11,130 nucleotides of DNA from Bacteroidales bacterium. GTDB taxonomy: Bacteria; Bacteroidota; Bacteroidia; Bacteroidales; Tenuifilaceae. The DNA is taken from positions 6,199-17,328 of the forward strand of contig DQHR01000037.1 in NCBI GenBank assembly GCA_003531155.1, given 5' to 3'. Both the position numbers and the translations under genes were made by a program. Of this stretch, positions 1 to 6,220 are shown piece after piece (the stretch's first letter is position 1; every line of letters begins with the position of its first letter). The notes under the pieces are model-generated. The model ran no database searches and had not been told where the DNA came from. It worked only from the letters and a program-made list of their open reading frames with translations.

Positions 1-286
1 ATAAAGACCACTGAGGATGAATTTTTTTCTCAAAAATTAAATGAGGTTTAATTCTAAACTTCATCTCTTCGTAAATCAATAATGGATCAAAACCTATTTT
101 GAAAAGATTTTTTTCTTCTTTCATCCTAATGTCTAGATACTTATACTTTCGACGTTGAAAAAAACTTGTACTATCAATGCTTTCCTGTTTATACTCAACC
201 TTTACACTATCAGATTGGGCAAAAACATCATTGCTACTGCAAAATGAAGTAAAGAATAAAGATGAGATAAGTAGTAACTTTTTCAT
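1..286 (-). CDS. Exported protein of unknown function, 5' part only (runs off the left edge)
   Basis: Reading the minus strand from an ATG at 286 gives 95 codons without a stop up to the window edge, so the C-terminal part is missing. The product begins MKKLLLISSLFFTSF, a typical signal peptide. A likely signal peptidase I site is VFA/Q at about residues 23-24, or Cys16 could act as a relaxed lipobox (SFC). The mature part is charged and shows no motif I recognise. The start lies one base beyond the stop of the DUF4097-type gene, so it is the fourth gene of the sigma-factor operon and probably an envelope protein under the same control. I see this as a real gene because of the signal peptide, the open frame and the tight spacing. 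Its function is unknown. Confidence 0.7.
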   Translation of the reverse strand, partial: MKKLLLISSLFFTSFCSSNDVFAQSDSVKVEYKQESIDSTSFFQRRKYKYLDIRMKEEKNLFKIGFDPLLIYEEMKFRIKPHLIFEKKIHPQWSL

Positions 287-287
287 T

Positions 288-1196
288 CTAATTATTTTTA
301 AGATTGATTATGCTATAATTTCCGTTAATACGAATTAAGGGGTTGCCATTTTTTTGCTGAAACTTCGAGCGAGTCAAATTACTATCAACAGATTTTTTCA
401 ATTCTTTCGGTGCTTTTATCGTTCCAAAACGGGTTTCAATATCGAAGTCGAAATCATTTAGACTGCCTGTAATAATATCAACATTTGTTCTATCGGCATT
501 TATGTTTAAAGTTGATATTTTATTGCTAGGCTGGATGCTAATTTGACCATAATTGCCCTCGAAATTACTTGTGCCCGAAAGGTTTTTAAAAGATATATCC
601 GCCATATCCGAATTCACTTCAAGTTGGGCTTCAACATTCTCAGCATCAATATCACCATAATGGGATTTAATATTTACCAAGCCCTTTATCGTGCTCATTG
701 TTAGCTGTGTAAAACTTAAATCGATATATAACTTTCCGTTAACAGTATTCAGTGAAATAGATCCATACAAATTGGTAATGCTCAGGTTACATTCTGCAGG
801 AACAAATAGCTCGATTTTTGCACTCAAATTGCTATTGATATCCTTATATCCTGCTTTTTGTGTGAAGAAGTTAGTAATGCTTATTTCGTTTTTCTCATCG
901 GCAACCTTAAAGTCGATGAATTTTAAATCCTCTTCGGCTGTTTTCCTATTTGGATGCTTGGCTATTAAAGATAGTTTTAGAGATACAAAATTCTTGTACC
1001 ACGATTGGACTGATATTTCAGCCTTCTCGCCAACAATTTTTATGCTCTTTCCTGCTGTATAAGGAATAGTCTTGGTTATGGTTTTAGTTACCACCTGTAT
1101 TTTGCTTTGGCCTAAAGCAAACCCGATAGGCAGTAACACCAAGCCAATGAGCAAGACGAGAAAATTAAAGAGCCATATGTGGGTTTTGTATGTCAT
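288..1196 (-). CDS. Exported DUF4097-type beta-repeat (adhesin-like) protein
   Basis: The 302-residue product has an N-terminal hydrophobic segment (residues 8-29) ending ALG/QS, which looks like a cleavable signal peptide, so the protein is probably periplasmic or surface exposed. The rest is rich in short alternating beta strands with recurring patterns such as LYGSISLNTVNGKLYIDLS, SHYGDIDAENVEA and ADISFKNLSG. These are typical of the DUF4097/DUF2807 'putative adhesin' right-handed beta fold common in Bacteroidota. Its ATG overlaps the stop of the preceding anti-sigma-like gene (ATGA), which implies translational coupling. Genes of this kind often follow an ECF sigma/anti-sigma pair. Family membership is inferred from repeat character, and the molecular role is unknown. 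Confidence 0.65.
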   Translation of the reverse strand: MTYKTHIWLFNFLVLLIGLVLLPIGFALGQSKIQVVTKTITKTIPYTAGKSIKIVGEKAEISVQSWYKNFVSLKLSLIAKHPNRKTAEEDLKFIDFKVADEKNEISITNFFTQKAGYKDINSNLSAKIELFVPAECNLSITNLYGSISLNTVNGKLYIDLSFTQLTMSTIKGLVNIKSHYGDIDAENVEAQLEVNSDMADISFKNLSGTSNFEGNYGQISIQPSNKISTLNINADRTNVDIITGSLNDFDFDIETRFGTIKAPKELKKSVDSNLTRSKFQQKNGNPLIRINGNYSIINLKNN

Positions 1197-1801
1197 GATT
1201 GAATTTGTTTAATTAAATCTTTTAAAGCTTCCGCTTTAAGGTTTTCGAGTTTAATCTTGGCCTTTTCTAGCGATAAAGATGAGCCATACCGATTAATCTC
1301 TCTATTCACATTCTGGAGTTCTTGGTTGACTTTATCTAAAAGCATTTTTTTCTCCGTAAACTCTTCTGATTCGCATATATAGGTAGCTTTTTGGCAAGCC
1401 TCTTCTATCAGTATTTCAGGGTTATCTTTAACGGGCCTATCTGCTTCATTATTCGTCCATTCTTCAACCAGTTCTTCAGAATAATGCAGAGTTGTAGAAT
1501 GGTTTGAGTTTAGAATTGAATAAACGGCAACAAACAACAAAATTGAAGCGGCAACACCAACAGGAATTCTTAGTATTTGAACAACTTTTGTACTACGCCT
1601 CTTCTTGTTTAACCGATGCTCTATCTTTTCCCATGAATTTTGGTCTGGTTGATAATCTGGAAGATGAGGCAGCGTTTTGTTTAACTCTGCATCGAAATCG
1701 AGATTACTTGAAATGCTCTCCCAAACCTCCTTACCTGGTTCGTATTCAGGCAAATTCGGGATAACATTCTTTAATATCGATTCAAATTCGAGTTTTTTCA
1801 T
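1193..1801 (-). CDS. Putative anti-sigma factor, single-pass membrane protein
   Basis: The 202-residue protein has a cytoplasmic N-terminus, one transmembrane segment at about residues 77-97 preceded by a basic stretch (KKRRSTK), and a charged C-terminal part with a predicted coiled coil (about 147-200). The N-terminal 64 residues hold two copies of a motif of the form LPxYxPxxxxWExI (LPEYEPGKEVWESI at 17-30 and LPDYQPDQNSWEKI at 47-60). The gene lies directly after an ECF sigma gene with an ATGA overlap, and this position together with the single TM topology suggests an anti-sigma factor. I do not see a classical zinc-binding HxxxCxxC motif. The role is inferred from context. Confidence 0.55.
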   Translation of the reverse strand: MKKLEFESILKNVIPNLPEYEPGKEVWESISSNLDFDAELNKTLPHLPDYQPDQNSWEKIEHRLNKKRRSTKVVQILRIPVGVAASILLFVAVYSILNSNHSTTLHYSEELVEEWTNNEADRPVKDNPEILIEEACQKATYICESEEFTEKKMLLDKVNQELQNVNREINRYGSSLSLEKAKIKLENLKAEALKDLIKQIQS

Positions 1802-2340
1802 TGGTATAACTCTTTTAACTTTTTTTGAAGTAGCTGTTTTGAGTAGTAAAGCTGCGATTTTGATGTTCCCTCTGTGATATTTAGCTCCTCGGCAACCTCC
1901 TTGTGGCTATAGCCCTCTATCTCGATGAGCGTGAAAATTGTTCTTGCCCCATCTGGTAATGAAAAGATTGCTTTATTAAGATATTCGGCTGTAAACCCAT
2001 CGCTCCAATCATATATTTCAGTATTTCTAACGCTTTCCAAAGACTCAAATCTTGATTCTCCTTTAAGTTTGCTTATTGCTTTTCTAACAACAATTGTTCT
2101 AATCCATGTACCCAATGATGATTCATTTCTGAACGACCCAATATTCTTAAATACTTCGATAAATGCTTCCTGTAATGCATCATTCGAATTATCGTAATCA
2201 TTTAACATGCGATAAGTAATGGTGAACATCATTTTGCAATATTTCTCATACAATCGTTTTTGAGCAATTTGATCGTGCCTTATACAGGCAGCGATCAGTT
2301 CATTTTCTTCTGATTGGATATTTTTAAGATTATTCGTCAT
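1798..2340 (-). CDS. ECF-type RNA polymerase sigma factor (sigma-70 family)
   Basis: This is a 180-residue sigma factor containing only regions 2 and 4. Region 2 (about 27-95) includes DALQEAFIEVFKNIGSF and the -10 recognition helix area GTWIRTIVVRKAISKLK. Region 4 (about 122-177) holds the helix-turn-helix YSHKEVAEELNITEGTSKSQ. Length and layout fit the ECF group. I start at the ATG at 2340. The open frame extends seven codons further to a TTG at 2361, but an in-frame ATG is the more likely start. It heads an operon with the anti-sigma-like gene (ATGA overlap), the DUF4097-type gene and the exported protein at the left edge, and probably controls their transcription. Nothing links it to the arsenic/mercury genes upstream, which end at a terminator. 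Confidence 0.9.
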   Translation of the reverse strand: MTNNLKNIQSEENELIAACIRHDQIAQKRLYEKYCKMMFTITYRMLNDYDNSNDALQEAFIEVFKNIGSFRNESSLGTWIRTIVVRKAISKLKGESRFESLESVRNTEIYDWSDGFTAEYLNKAIFSLPDGARTIFTLIEIEGYSHKEVAEELNITEGTSKSQLYYSKQLLQKKLKELYQ

Positions 2341-2357
2341 TCTGTTATATAGAGCGA

Positions 2358-2377
2358 CCAACTTTTAAAAAGGTTGG
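2358..2377. repeat. Short inverted repeat in the leader of the sigma-factor gene
   Basis: CCAAC (2358-2362) and GTTGG (2373-2377) form the outer arms of an inverted repeat with a TTTT/AAAA-rich interior, about 18 bases upstream of the sigma ATG. It could be an operator or a leader hairpin. The arms are short and no function can be assigned. Confidence 0.3.
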
Positions 2378-2386
2378 AATTGAAAT

Positions 2387-2425
2387 AAAAAAAATAACCC
2401 TATCTGATTTTTAATCCAGATAGGG
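2387..2425 (-). terminator. Rho-independent terminator downstream of acr3
   Basis: On the minus strand a perfect 9-bp stem, CCCTATCTG paired with CAGATAGGG (2417-2425 and 2398-2406) around a 10-base loop, is followed by TTATTTTTTTTA. This is a classical intrinsic terminator. It lies 28 bases beyond the acr3 stop codon and separates the arsenic/mercury genes from the sigma-factor operon. Confidence 0.9.
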
Positions 2426-2453
2426 CTTAATACAAAGTTAAAATATTTATAGA

Positions 2454-3521
2454 CTATTTGAAGTATTTTTTTTGGAAGTAGAATGCAACATTCACCAAGC
2501 CAATCATCACAGGCACTTCAACAAGTGGTCCTATAACTGCAGCAAAGGCTTCGCCTGAATTAATGCCAAAAACAGCAATTGCTACTGCTATAGCTAGCTC
2601 AAAGTTATTACTTGCTGCTGTAAACGATAAGGTTGTTGATTGCTCGTAAGTTGCACCAATTTTTTTGCTCATCCAAAACGATACAACAAACATTATAACA
2701 AAGTAGATAAGTAATGGGATTGCGATTAGAACTACATCTAATGGTATTTTAACAATGTACTCGCCTTTAAGAGAGAACATTACAATAATCGTAAAGAGAA
2801 GTGCTATTAGAGTTAATGGACTGATTTTAGGAACAAATTTGGTATTATACCACGTTTTATCTTTAATTCTTATAAGTATAAATCGAGTTAGAAAACCTGC
2901 AATAAAAGGAACTCCAAGATAAATAAATACACTTTCGGCAATTTGTCCAATTGTTATGGCCTCAACACTACTATTGGTTGGTATACCAAACCATCCAGGA
3001 AGAATGGCAATGAATAGGTATGCATAAAGTGAGAAAAAGAGCACTTGAAAAATTGAGTTGAAGGCAACTAGTCCGGCTGCATACTCAGTATCCCCTTTCG
3101 CCAAATCGTTCCAAACAATAACCATGGCAATGCAACGCGCAAGGCCAATCATGATAATACCATAAACGTATGGTAAGTTGGCGTTATTCTCTCCTGGAAA
3201 AATCTTAAATAAAAGGACAGCGAGTAAGAACATCAATACTGGACCTATTACCCAGTTCTGAACTAATGATAAGCCCAAAACTTTTGTGTTCCGGAATACA
3301 TCGCCTAACTCCTCATATTTAACTTTTGCTAGCGGTGGATACATCATAACAATTAATCCAATAGCAATTGGAATGTTAGTTGTGCTCTCTGGCGATGATT
3401 TGAGCGATTCCCAAAAATCTACAATTGAGGGGAAAAAGTAACCCGATAAAACACCTATAGCCATTGCAGCAAATATCCATAGGGTTAAATATCTATCAAG
3501 AATTTTTAAACGTGCTTTCAT
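2454..3521 (-). CDS. acr3: Acr3-family arsenite efflux permease
   Basis: The 355-residue, roughly ten-helix inner-membrane protein exports As(III) (and in some members Sb(III)) using the proton motive force. Family hallmarks are visible: LVQNWVIGP (86-94), the essential cysteine in the stretch ARCIAMVIVWNDLAKGD (Cys130), and the AASNNFELAIAVA segment with Glu308, which matches the conserved glutamate of the transport site. Full length is normal for Acr3. It is the last gene before a strong terminator. The ArsC, ArsR and rhodanese genes lie upstream, separated from it by hgcAB and by a small inserted element (3529-3993). No promoter is obvious in the seven bases between that element and the ATG, so expression probably depends on read-through or on a promoter inside the element. 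Confidence 0.96.
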   Translation of the reverse strand: MKARLKILDRYLTLWIFAAMAIGVLSGYFFPSIVDFWESLKSSPESTTNIPIAIGLIVMMYPPLAKVKYEELGDVFRNTKVLGLSLVQNWVIGPVLMFLLAVLLFKIFPGENNANLPYVYGIIMIGLARCIAMVIVWNDLAKGDTEYAAGLVAFNSIFQVLFFSLYAYLFIAILPGWFGIPTNSSVEAITIGQIAESVFIYLGVPFIAGFLTRFILIRIKDKTWYNTKFVPKISPLTLIALLFTIIVMFSLKGEYIVKIPLDVVLIAIPLLIYFVIMFVVSFWMSKKIGATYEQSTTLSFTAASNNFELAIAVAIAVFGINSGEAFAAVIGPLVEVPVMIGLVNVAFYFQKKYFK

Positions 3522-3528
3522 AACTATT

Positions 3529-3563
3529 TAATTTGACAATTATTCAATGTGCTAATGTGCCAA
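3529..3563 (+). repeat. Left imperfect inverted repeat of the four-helix-bundle unit
   Basis: The reverse complement of this 35-mer aligns without gaps to 3959-3993 with 26 of 35 identical positions. Shared blocks are CACATT, ATTGA and TAATTGTC. It begins seven bases upstream of the acr3 start codon. Confidence 0.65.
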
Positions 3564-3585
3564 TTAAAAAACTTATCCTTCTTGG

Positions 3586-3937
3586 CTAATTATTATTCTT
3601 TTTTGCTGTTGTAATTATGCTATTAATGATTTTTAGGAATTCCTTATTATCATTTAGTAATGTTTCTTCAAATGGATAATTTTTTTGAGTGTTTACAGAG
3701 AAGCGGCCAATAATCCGTTTCCTCTGCCTCTTTAATGGCGATTTTCAATTTATGAATGAAGTCTGCCCTGCTTTCAGCATTTTGACCTTCACGAATATTG
3801 GCACCAATTGAAGTACCTGACTTTAGAAGTTGTCGTGCAATTATATACTTTTTATTCTCCTCCAATAGTTCACAATACTCTATTATCCTTAATGCAAACT
3901 GAAAACTCTTTTCTACAATTATATTCTGCTTTTCCAT
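3586..3937 (-). pseudogene. Four-helix-bundle protein (23S rRNA intervening-sequence/S23 type), frameshifted
   Basis: From the ATG at 3937 the frame reads 89 residues and matches the N-terminal three quarters of the family: FALRIIEY, ARQLLKSGTSIGANIREG (34-51), then ADFIHKLKIAIKEAEETDYW. The reading then passes through an A7 run (T's at 3680-3686 on the plus strand) and stops early after KKLSI. Removing one A restores a further 31 codons starting NYPFEE and containing LKIINSIITTAKK, ending at a TAG at 3586-3588. The total of 116 residues is the normal family length. It is therefore a one-base insertion in a homopolymer, either real decay or a sequencing error. Relatives occur inside rRNA intervening sequences, and the fold is shared with the Avd protein of diversity-generating retroelements. 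No role in metal resistance is expected. Confidence 0.8.
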
Positions 3938-3958
3938 AAAATCTCATTTAAATAATCA

Positions 3959-3993
3959 TTGACACATTGTCTTATTGATTAATTGTCTCATTG
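3959..3993 (+). repeat. Right imperfect inverted repeat of the four-helix-bundle unit
   Basis: This is the partner of 3529-3563 (26/35 identical in inverted orientation), containing TTGACACATTGTC and TAATTGTCTCATTG. It ends nine bases before the hgcB stop codon. In RNA the two repeats could pair and enclose the small gene in a large stem. Confidence 0.65.
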
Positions 3994-4002
3994 AATATAA
4001 GT

Positions 4003-4302
4003 TTAACAGCAATCCCCTTTAGTATTTGAGCAATCACAATTTGGAGCAGTCCCTTTTAGTAATCCATTTATAACTGCTGCGGCACAGCCAACGCCTGATT
4101 TTACATTAATTGCACTCTCAGGGCAATTCTTTTCGCAAGCACCACACTCCATGCATTGATCCTTATTCTGAATAAAAGCCTTTTTATCTTTTAGCTGGAA
4201 AACTTCATGCGGGCAAACAGTTATGCACATCATGCAACCGTTACATTTTTGCAGGTCGAGTTGCAGTGTAACTACATCTTTTAAATAGGTCAATGTTGCC
4301 AT
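4003..4302 (-). CDS. hgcB: HgcB, 2[4Fe-4S] ferredoxin of mercury methylation
   Basis: The 99-residue ferredoxin supplies electrons to HgcA, and probably delivers Hg(II), during methylmercury formation at the cytoplasmic face. It carries two cluster motifs of the CxxCxxCxxxCP form: Cys20/23/26/30 and Cys50/53/56/60 (CMECGACEKNCP). HgcB hallmarks beyond ordinary ferredoxins are the extra cysteine in GVGCAA (Cys73) and the C-terminal vicinal pair Cys98-Cys99. A CDC pair (89/91) lies just before the tail. I start at the ATG at 4302, two bases after the hgcA stop. An upstream in-frame GTG at 4329 would overlap hgcA by 25 bases and add nine residues not typical of HgcB. Adjacency to hgcA makes the assignment firm. 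Methylation itself is inferred from family knowledge. Confidence 0.95.
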   Translation of the reverse strand: MATLTYLKDVVTLQLDLQKCNGCMMCITVCPHEVFQLKDKKAFIQNKDQCMECGACEKNCPESAINVKSGVGCAAAVINGLLKGTAPNCDCSNTKGDCC

Positions 4303-4304
4303 AT

Positions 4305-5336
4305 CTATATAAATCTTGTAATTAACCACCCAATGAATCCAATGCTAACAGCAGCAAATTGCAATGGCAAAGCCAATCTCATCTCTTTCTTAACCCCTGA
4401 AAGCGAAGTAAATGTCGAAGCTCCTGTGAAGTTCATGGCGAGGAATGATGAAATACTACCTATAATCAGAAACCACGAAATAATTTCTATTACACTTGCA
4501 CCTAAAAGCCTGAAATATAGAAGTACAGAAGCAATTAGCCATCCTAATAATAATCCTTTTAAAGAAAACCGTCTAAAAGGAATACAGGGAAGAAAAATAG
4601 GGTTAAGCACACAACCTGCTATATATGCACCAAACAAATTCGTAATAGCGCGCCCACCTGATATCAATGCATTATCAAAAGAATAACTTCTAAGACTAAA
4701 CCCTGATAGAATCAAAAAGATTGCAGGAACCAGCAATAAAAAATATTTTCCATATACAAGTTCAACGGGAATTAACTTAACTCGTTCCTTAAGAGGAAAA
4801 GTCACCCTACGCATTTCAGGTGTTGCCTTATATCCAGCGTCAACAAAAGGTTTTATATCATTTGCTCTAACAGGTCCATAAACAACCCTAAACCCTGTGT
4901 TCTCTTTGACTTCGTGAGCGGCTATCCCAACGGCTCCAAGTTGCGGAACAATAACCTTTTTATGGTTTACTAATTTATCGACTTCGTGAAGTTTAATTCT
5001 TTTTACAAGTTCCTTTGTTCCAAAAGTTCCCTTTCCTGCGGCACACCAAACATTTACTCCTCTTGTATCAAGTACTAAAATCCATGAGTTTAATCCATCC
5101 AAATTCTTACGAAGAATATCGAACGACAACTTGTAGTTGGCTGATACCATTACATCTGATTCACCATTTGGTTTACCAACCTTGTATAAACCTGGCTTTA
5201 CGATATAACTGTTTCTACCAATTCCCCATCGGACCTTAAATGCTCCAAAATAATCGTTCCAATTCAGTTGTGTTTCAACTCTTGGTACACTTGCCGAGAG
5301 GGGCTTTAACGAATTTATATTAATAGATAAACTCAT
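4305..5336 (-). CDS. hgcA: HgcA, membrane-anchored corrinoid protein of mercury methylation
   Basis: This 343-residue protein is the corrinoid methyl carrier that transfers a methyl group to Hg(II). The N-terminal cobamide-binding domain is related to the corrinoid iron-sulfur protein (CFeSP) of the acetyl-CoA pathway and holds the diagnostic cap-helix motif NVWCAAGKGTF (95-105). Its Cys98 is the proposed lower-axial cobalt ligand. The family segment VVYGPVRANDIKPFVDAGY follows at 151-169. The C-terminal half has about five transmembrane helices (roughly 198-213, 231-251, 260-279, 283-301, 321-340), with the conserved loop MNFTGAST and SLSGVKKEM before the last. I choose the ATG at 5336; the open frame also has a TTG two codons upstream. 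It follows arsC by nine bases and is followed by hgcB, so it is cotranscribed with arsR-arsC. Function is inferred from motifs. Confidence 0.95.
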   Translation of the reverse strand: MSLSININSLKPLSASVPRVETQLNWNDYFGAFKVRWGIGRNSYIVKPGLYKVGKPNGESDVMVSANYKLSFDILRKNLDGLNSWILVLDTRGVNVWCAAGKGTFGTKELVKRIKLHEVDKLVNHKKVIVPQLGAVGIAAHEVKENTGFRVVYGPVRANDIKPFVDAGYKATPEMRRVTFPLKERVKLIPVELVYGKYFLLLVPAIFLILSGFSLRSYSFDNALISGGRAITNLFGAYIAGCVLNPIFLPCIPFRRFSLKGLLLGWLIASVLLYFRLLGASVIEIISWFLIIGSISSFLAMNFTGASTFTSLSGVKKEMRLALPLQFAAVSIGFIGWLITRFI

Positions 5337-5345
5337 ATTCAAATT

Positions 5346-5789
5346 TTAACCACAACAGGTGCAACTGCGCTTTCCTTGGATTTGGCTGTTGTAAAATGCT
5401 TTAAATCCTTCGTTAATTTCATCTCTAACCCTTCTAAATTCTTTTAGAATTTCCTCTTCTGTTCCTGTTGCTTCGGCAGGATCGTCGTAGCCTAAATGCC
5501 AGCGATGTTTTACTTTTCCAATAAATGCTGGACATTTTTCATTTGCTCCGCCACAAACAGTTATTACATAATCCCACTCCTCATCAAGGTATTTGCTAAC
5601 GTTTGTTGGATTTTGCTTACTGATATCGATTCCAACCTCGCTCATTACCTGAATTGCATACCTATTTACTCGATAAGCAGGTTCTGTCCCTGCTGAAAAA
5701 ACCTTTAAACTTTTATCGTACGATTGTAAAAAGGCCTGCGCTATTTGGCTCCGACAGCTATTACCAGTACAAAGAATTAGAACCTTCAT
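5346..5789 (-). CDS. arsC: Arsenate reductase, thioredoxin-coupled (low-molecular-weight phosphatase fold)
   Basis: The protein reduces As(V) to As(III) in the cytoplasm so that Acr3 can export it. The 147 residues show the phosphatase P-loop CTGNSCRS (Cys7, Cys12, Arg13), the redox pair in VCGGANEKCP (Cys79, Cys86) and the general-acid segment DDPA (Asp103/104). The cysteine spacing is identical to that of the staphylococcal plasmid ArsC (Cys10, 15, 82, 89), so this is the thioredoxin-dependent class and not the glutaredoxin class. An added cysteine-rich tail, SCTCCG (Cys143, 145, 146), lies beyond the usual core. It sits five bases after the rhodanese-like gene and nine before hgcA. Confidence 0.95.
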   Translation of the reverse strand: MKVLILCTGNSCRSQIAQAFLQSYDKSLKVFSAGTEPAYRVNRYAIQVMSEVGIDISKQNPTNVSKYLDEEWDYVITVCGGANEKCPAFIGKVKHRWHLGYDDPAEATGTEEEILKEFRRVRDEINEGFKAFYNSQIQGKRSCTCCG

Positions 5790-5794
5790 ATTTT

Positions 5795-6220
5795 TTATTT
5801 TTTTAATTTATTTCTTGGTTTAAGTTGACACATACACGAACCATCGAGCTGTTCCATCATGTCAGTTTTTAATGGTAACCCATCTCTCTCCCACTCAACA
5901 ATCCCGCCTGCTAGATTTGCAATATTCCGATAGCCATTTTTGCCAAGTAAAATCATTGCATTATGACTCATTAACCCTGTAGAATCGGCTATTATTAAGG
6001 GAACATCCTTTCGAATTTCATTTAGTTTTTCTTCTAAAACGCTTAATGGATAGTAGAATACATCTGGAATGTCAAATTGTTTATAACCTGTAAGGTAGTC
6101 TTCCCTAACATCAACTATCACCGCACCATTATTTATGGCTTCATCGTAAGCATCGCGAGGAGTCAGGTTTAAAAAACCTGAGGAGATAAAGCACTTGCCA
6201 GAGAATAGCTCGCTACTCAT
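5795..6220 (-). CDS. Rhodanese-like domain protein lacking the catalytic cysteine
   Basis: A single rhodanese domain of 141 residues: VIVDVRE (34-40), the active-site loop region LIIADSTGLMSHNA (75-88), GYRNIANLAGGIVEWERDGLP (96-116). In active sulfurtransferases the loop is C-x-x-G-x-R. Here the cysteine position is Asp79 and the arginine position is Met83, so classical persulfide transfer is unlikely. The tail after the domain carries CMC (Cys129, Cys131), which could instead serve in redox or metalloid binding. The ATG overlaps the arsR stop (ATGA), showing translational coupling, and arsC follows at once. I infer an accessory arsenate/arsenite-handling role, but no specific function can be assigned. 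Confidence 0.8.
   Translation of the reverse strand: MSSELFSGKCFISSGFLNLTPRDAYDEAINNGAVIVDVREDYLTGYKQFDIPDVFYYPLSVLEEKLNEIRKDVPLIIADSTGLMSHNAMILLGKNGYRNIANLAGGIVEWERDGLPLKTDMMEQLDGSCMCQLKPRNKLKK

Larger units (their letters stand above)
3529..3993 (-). mobile_element. Putative small insertion unit carrying a broken four-helix-bundle gene
   Basis: A 465-bp segment is bounded by 35-bp imperfect inverted repeats (3529-3563 and 3959-3993) and contains only a four-helix-bundle (S23/IVP-type) gene. It occupies nearly the whole hgcB-acr3 gap, leaving 9 and 7 bases on the two sides. As I recall, such ORFs recur in Bacteroidota genomes with similar ACATTG/AATTGTC-rich flanks. There is no transposase and I see no clear target-site duplication, so mobility is inferred and would have to be supplied in trans if real. 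Confidence 0.5.

Noticed and set aside
691..1062. Plus-strand open frame inside the DUF4097-type gene
   Set aside because: It is antisense to a gene with signal peptide, family character and operon overlaps; no motif or start signal supports it.
2341..2361. Sigma factor start at TTG 2361
   Set aside because: The in-frame ATG at 2340 gives a normal ECF length; the extension adds seven residues without family support.
3678..3690. Programmed -1 frameshifting on the A AAA AAA heptamer in the four-helix-bundle gene
   Set aside because: The -1 frame stops after about eight codons; the family C-terminus lies in the +1 frame (one base removed), so slippage of the usual kind would not produce the full protein.
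4003..4302. Ordinary bacterial 2[4Fe-4S] ferredoxin rather than HgcB
   Set aside because: The extra GVGCAA cysteine, the terminal CC pair and the position directly behind hgcA are specific to HgcB.
4303..4329. Longer hgcB start (GTG at 4329)
   Set aside because: It would overlap hgcA by 25 bases and use GTG, while an ATG two bases after the hgcA stop gives the usual HgcB N-terminus.
4305..5336. CFeSP/acetyl-CoA synthase subunit (CdhE-type) rather than HgcA
   Set aside because: CdhE lacks the NVWCAAGK cap-helix motif and the five-helix membrane domain, and no other acetyl-CoA pathway genes are present.
5337..5342. hgcA start at TTG 5342
   Set aside because: An ATG two codons later is available; the gain of two residues has no support.
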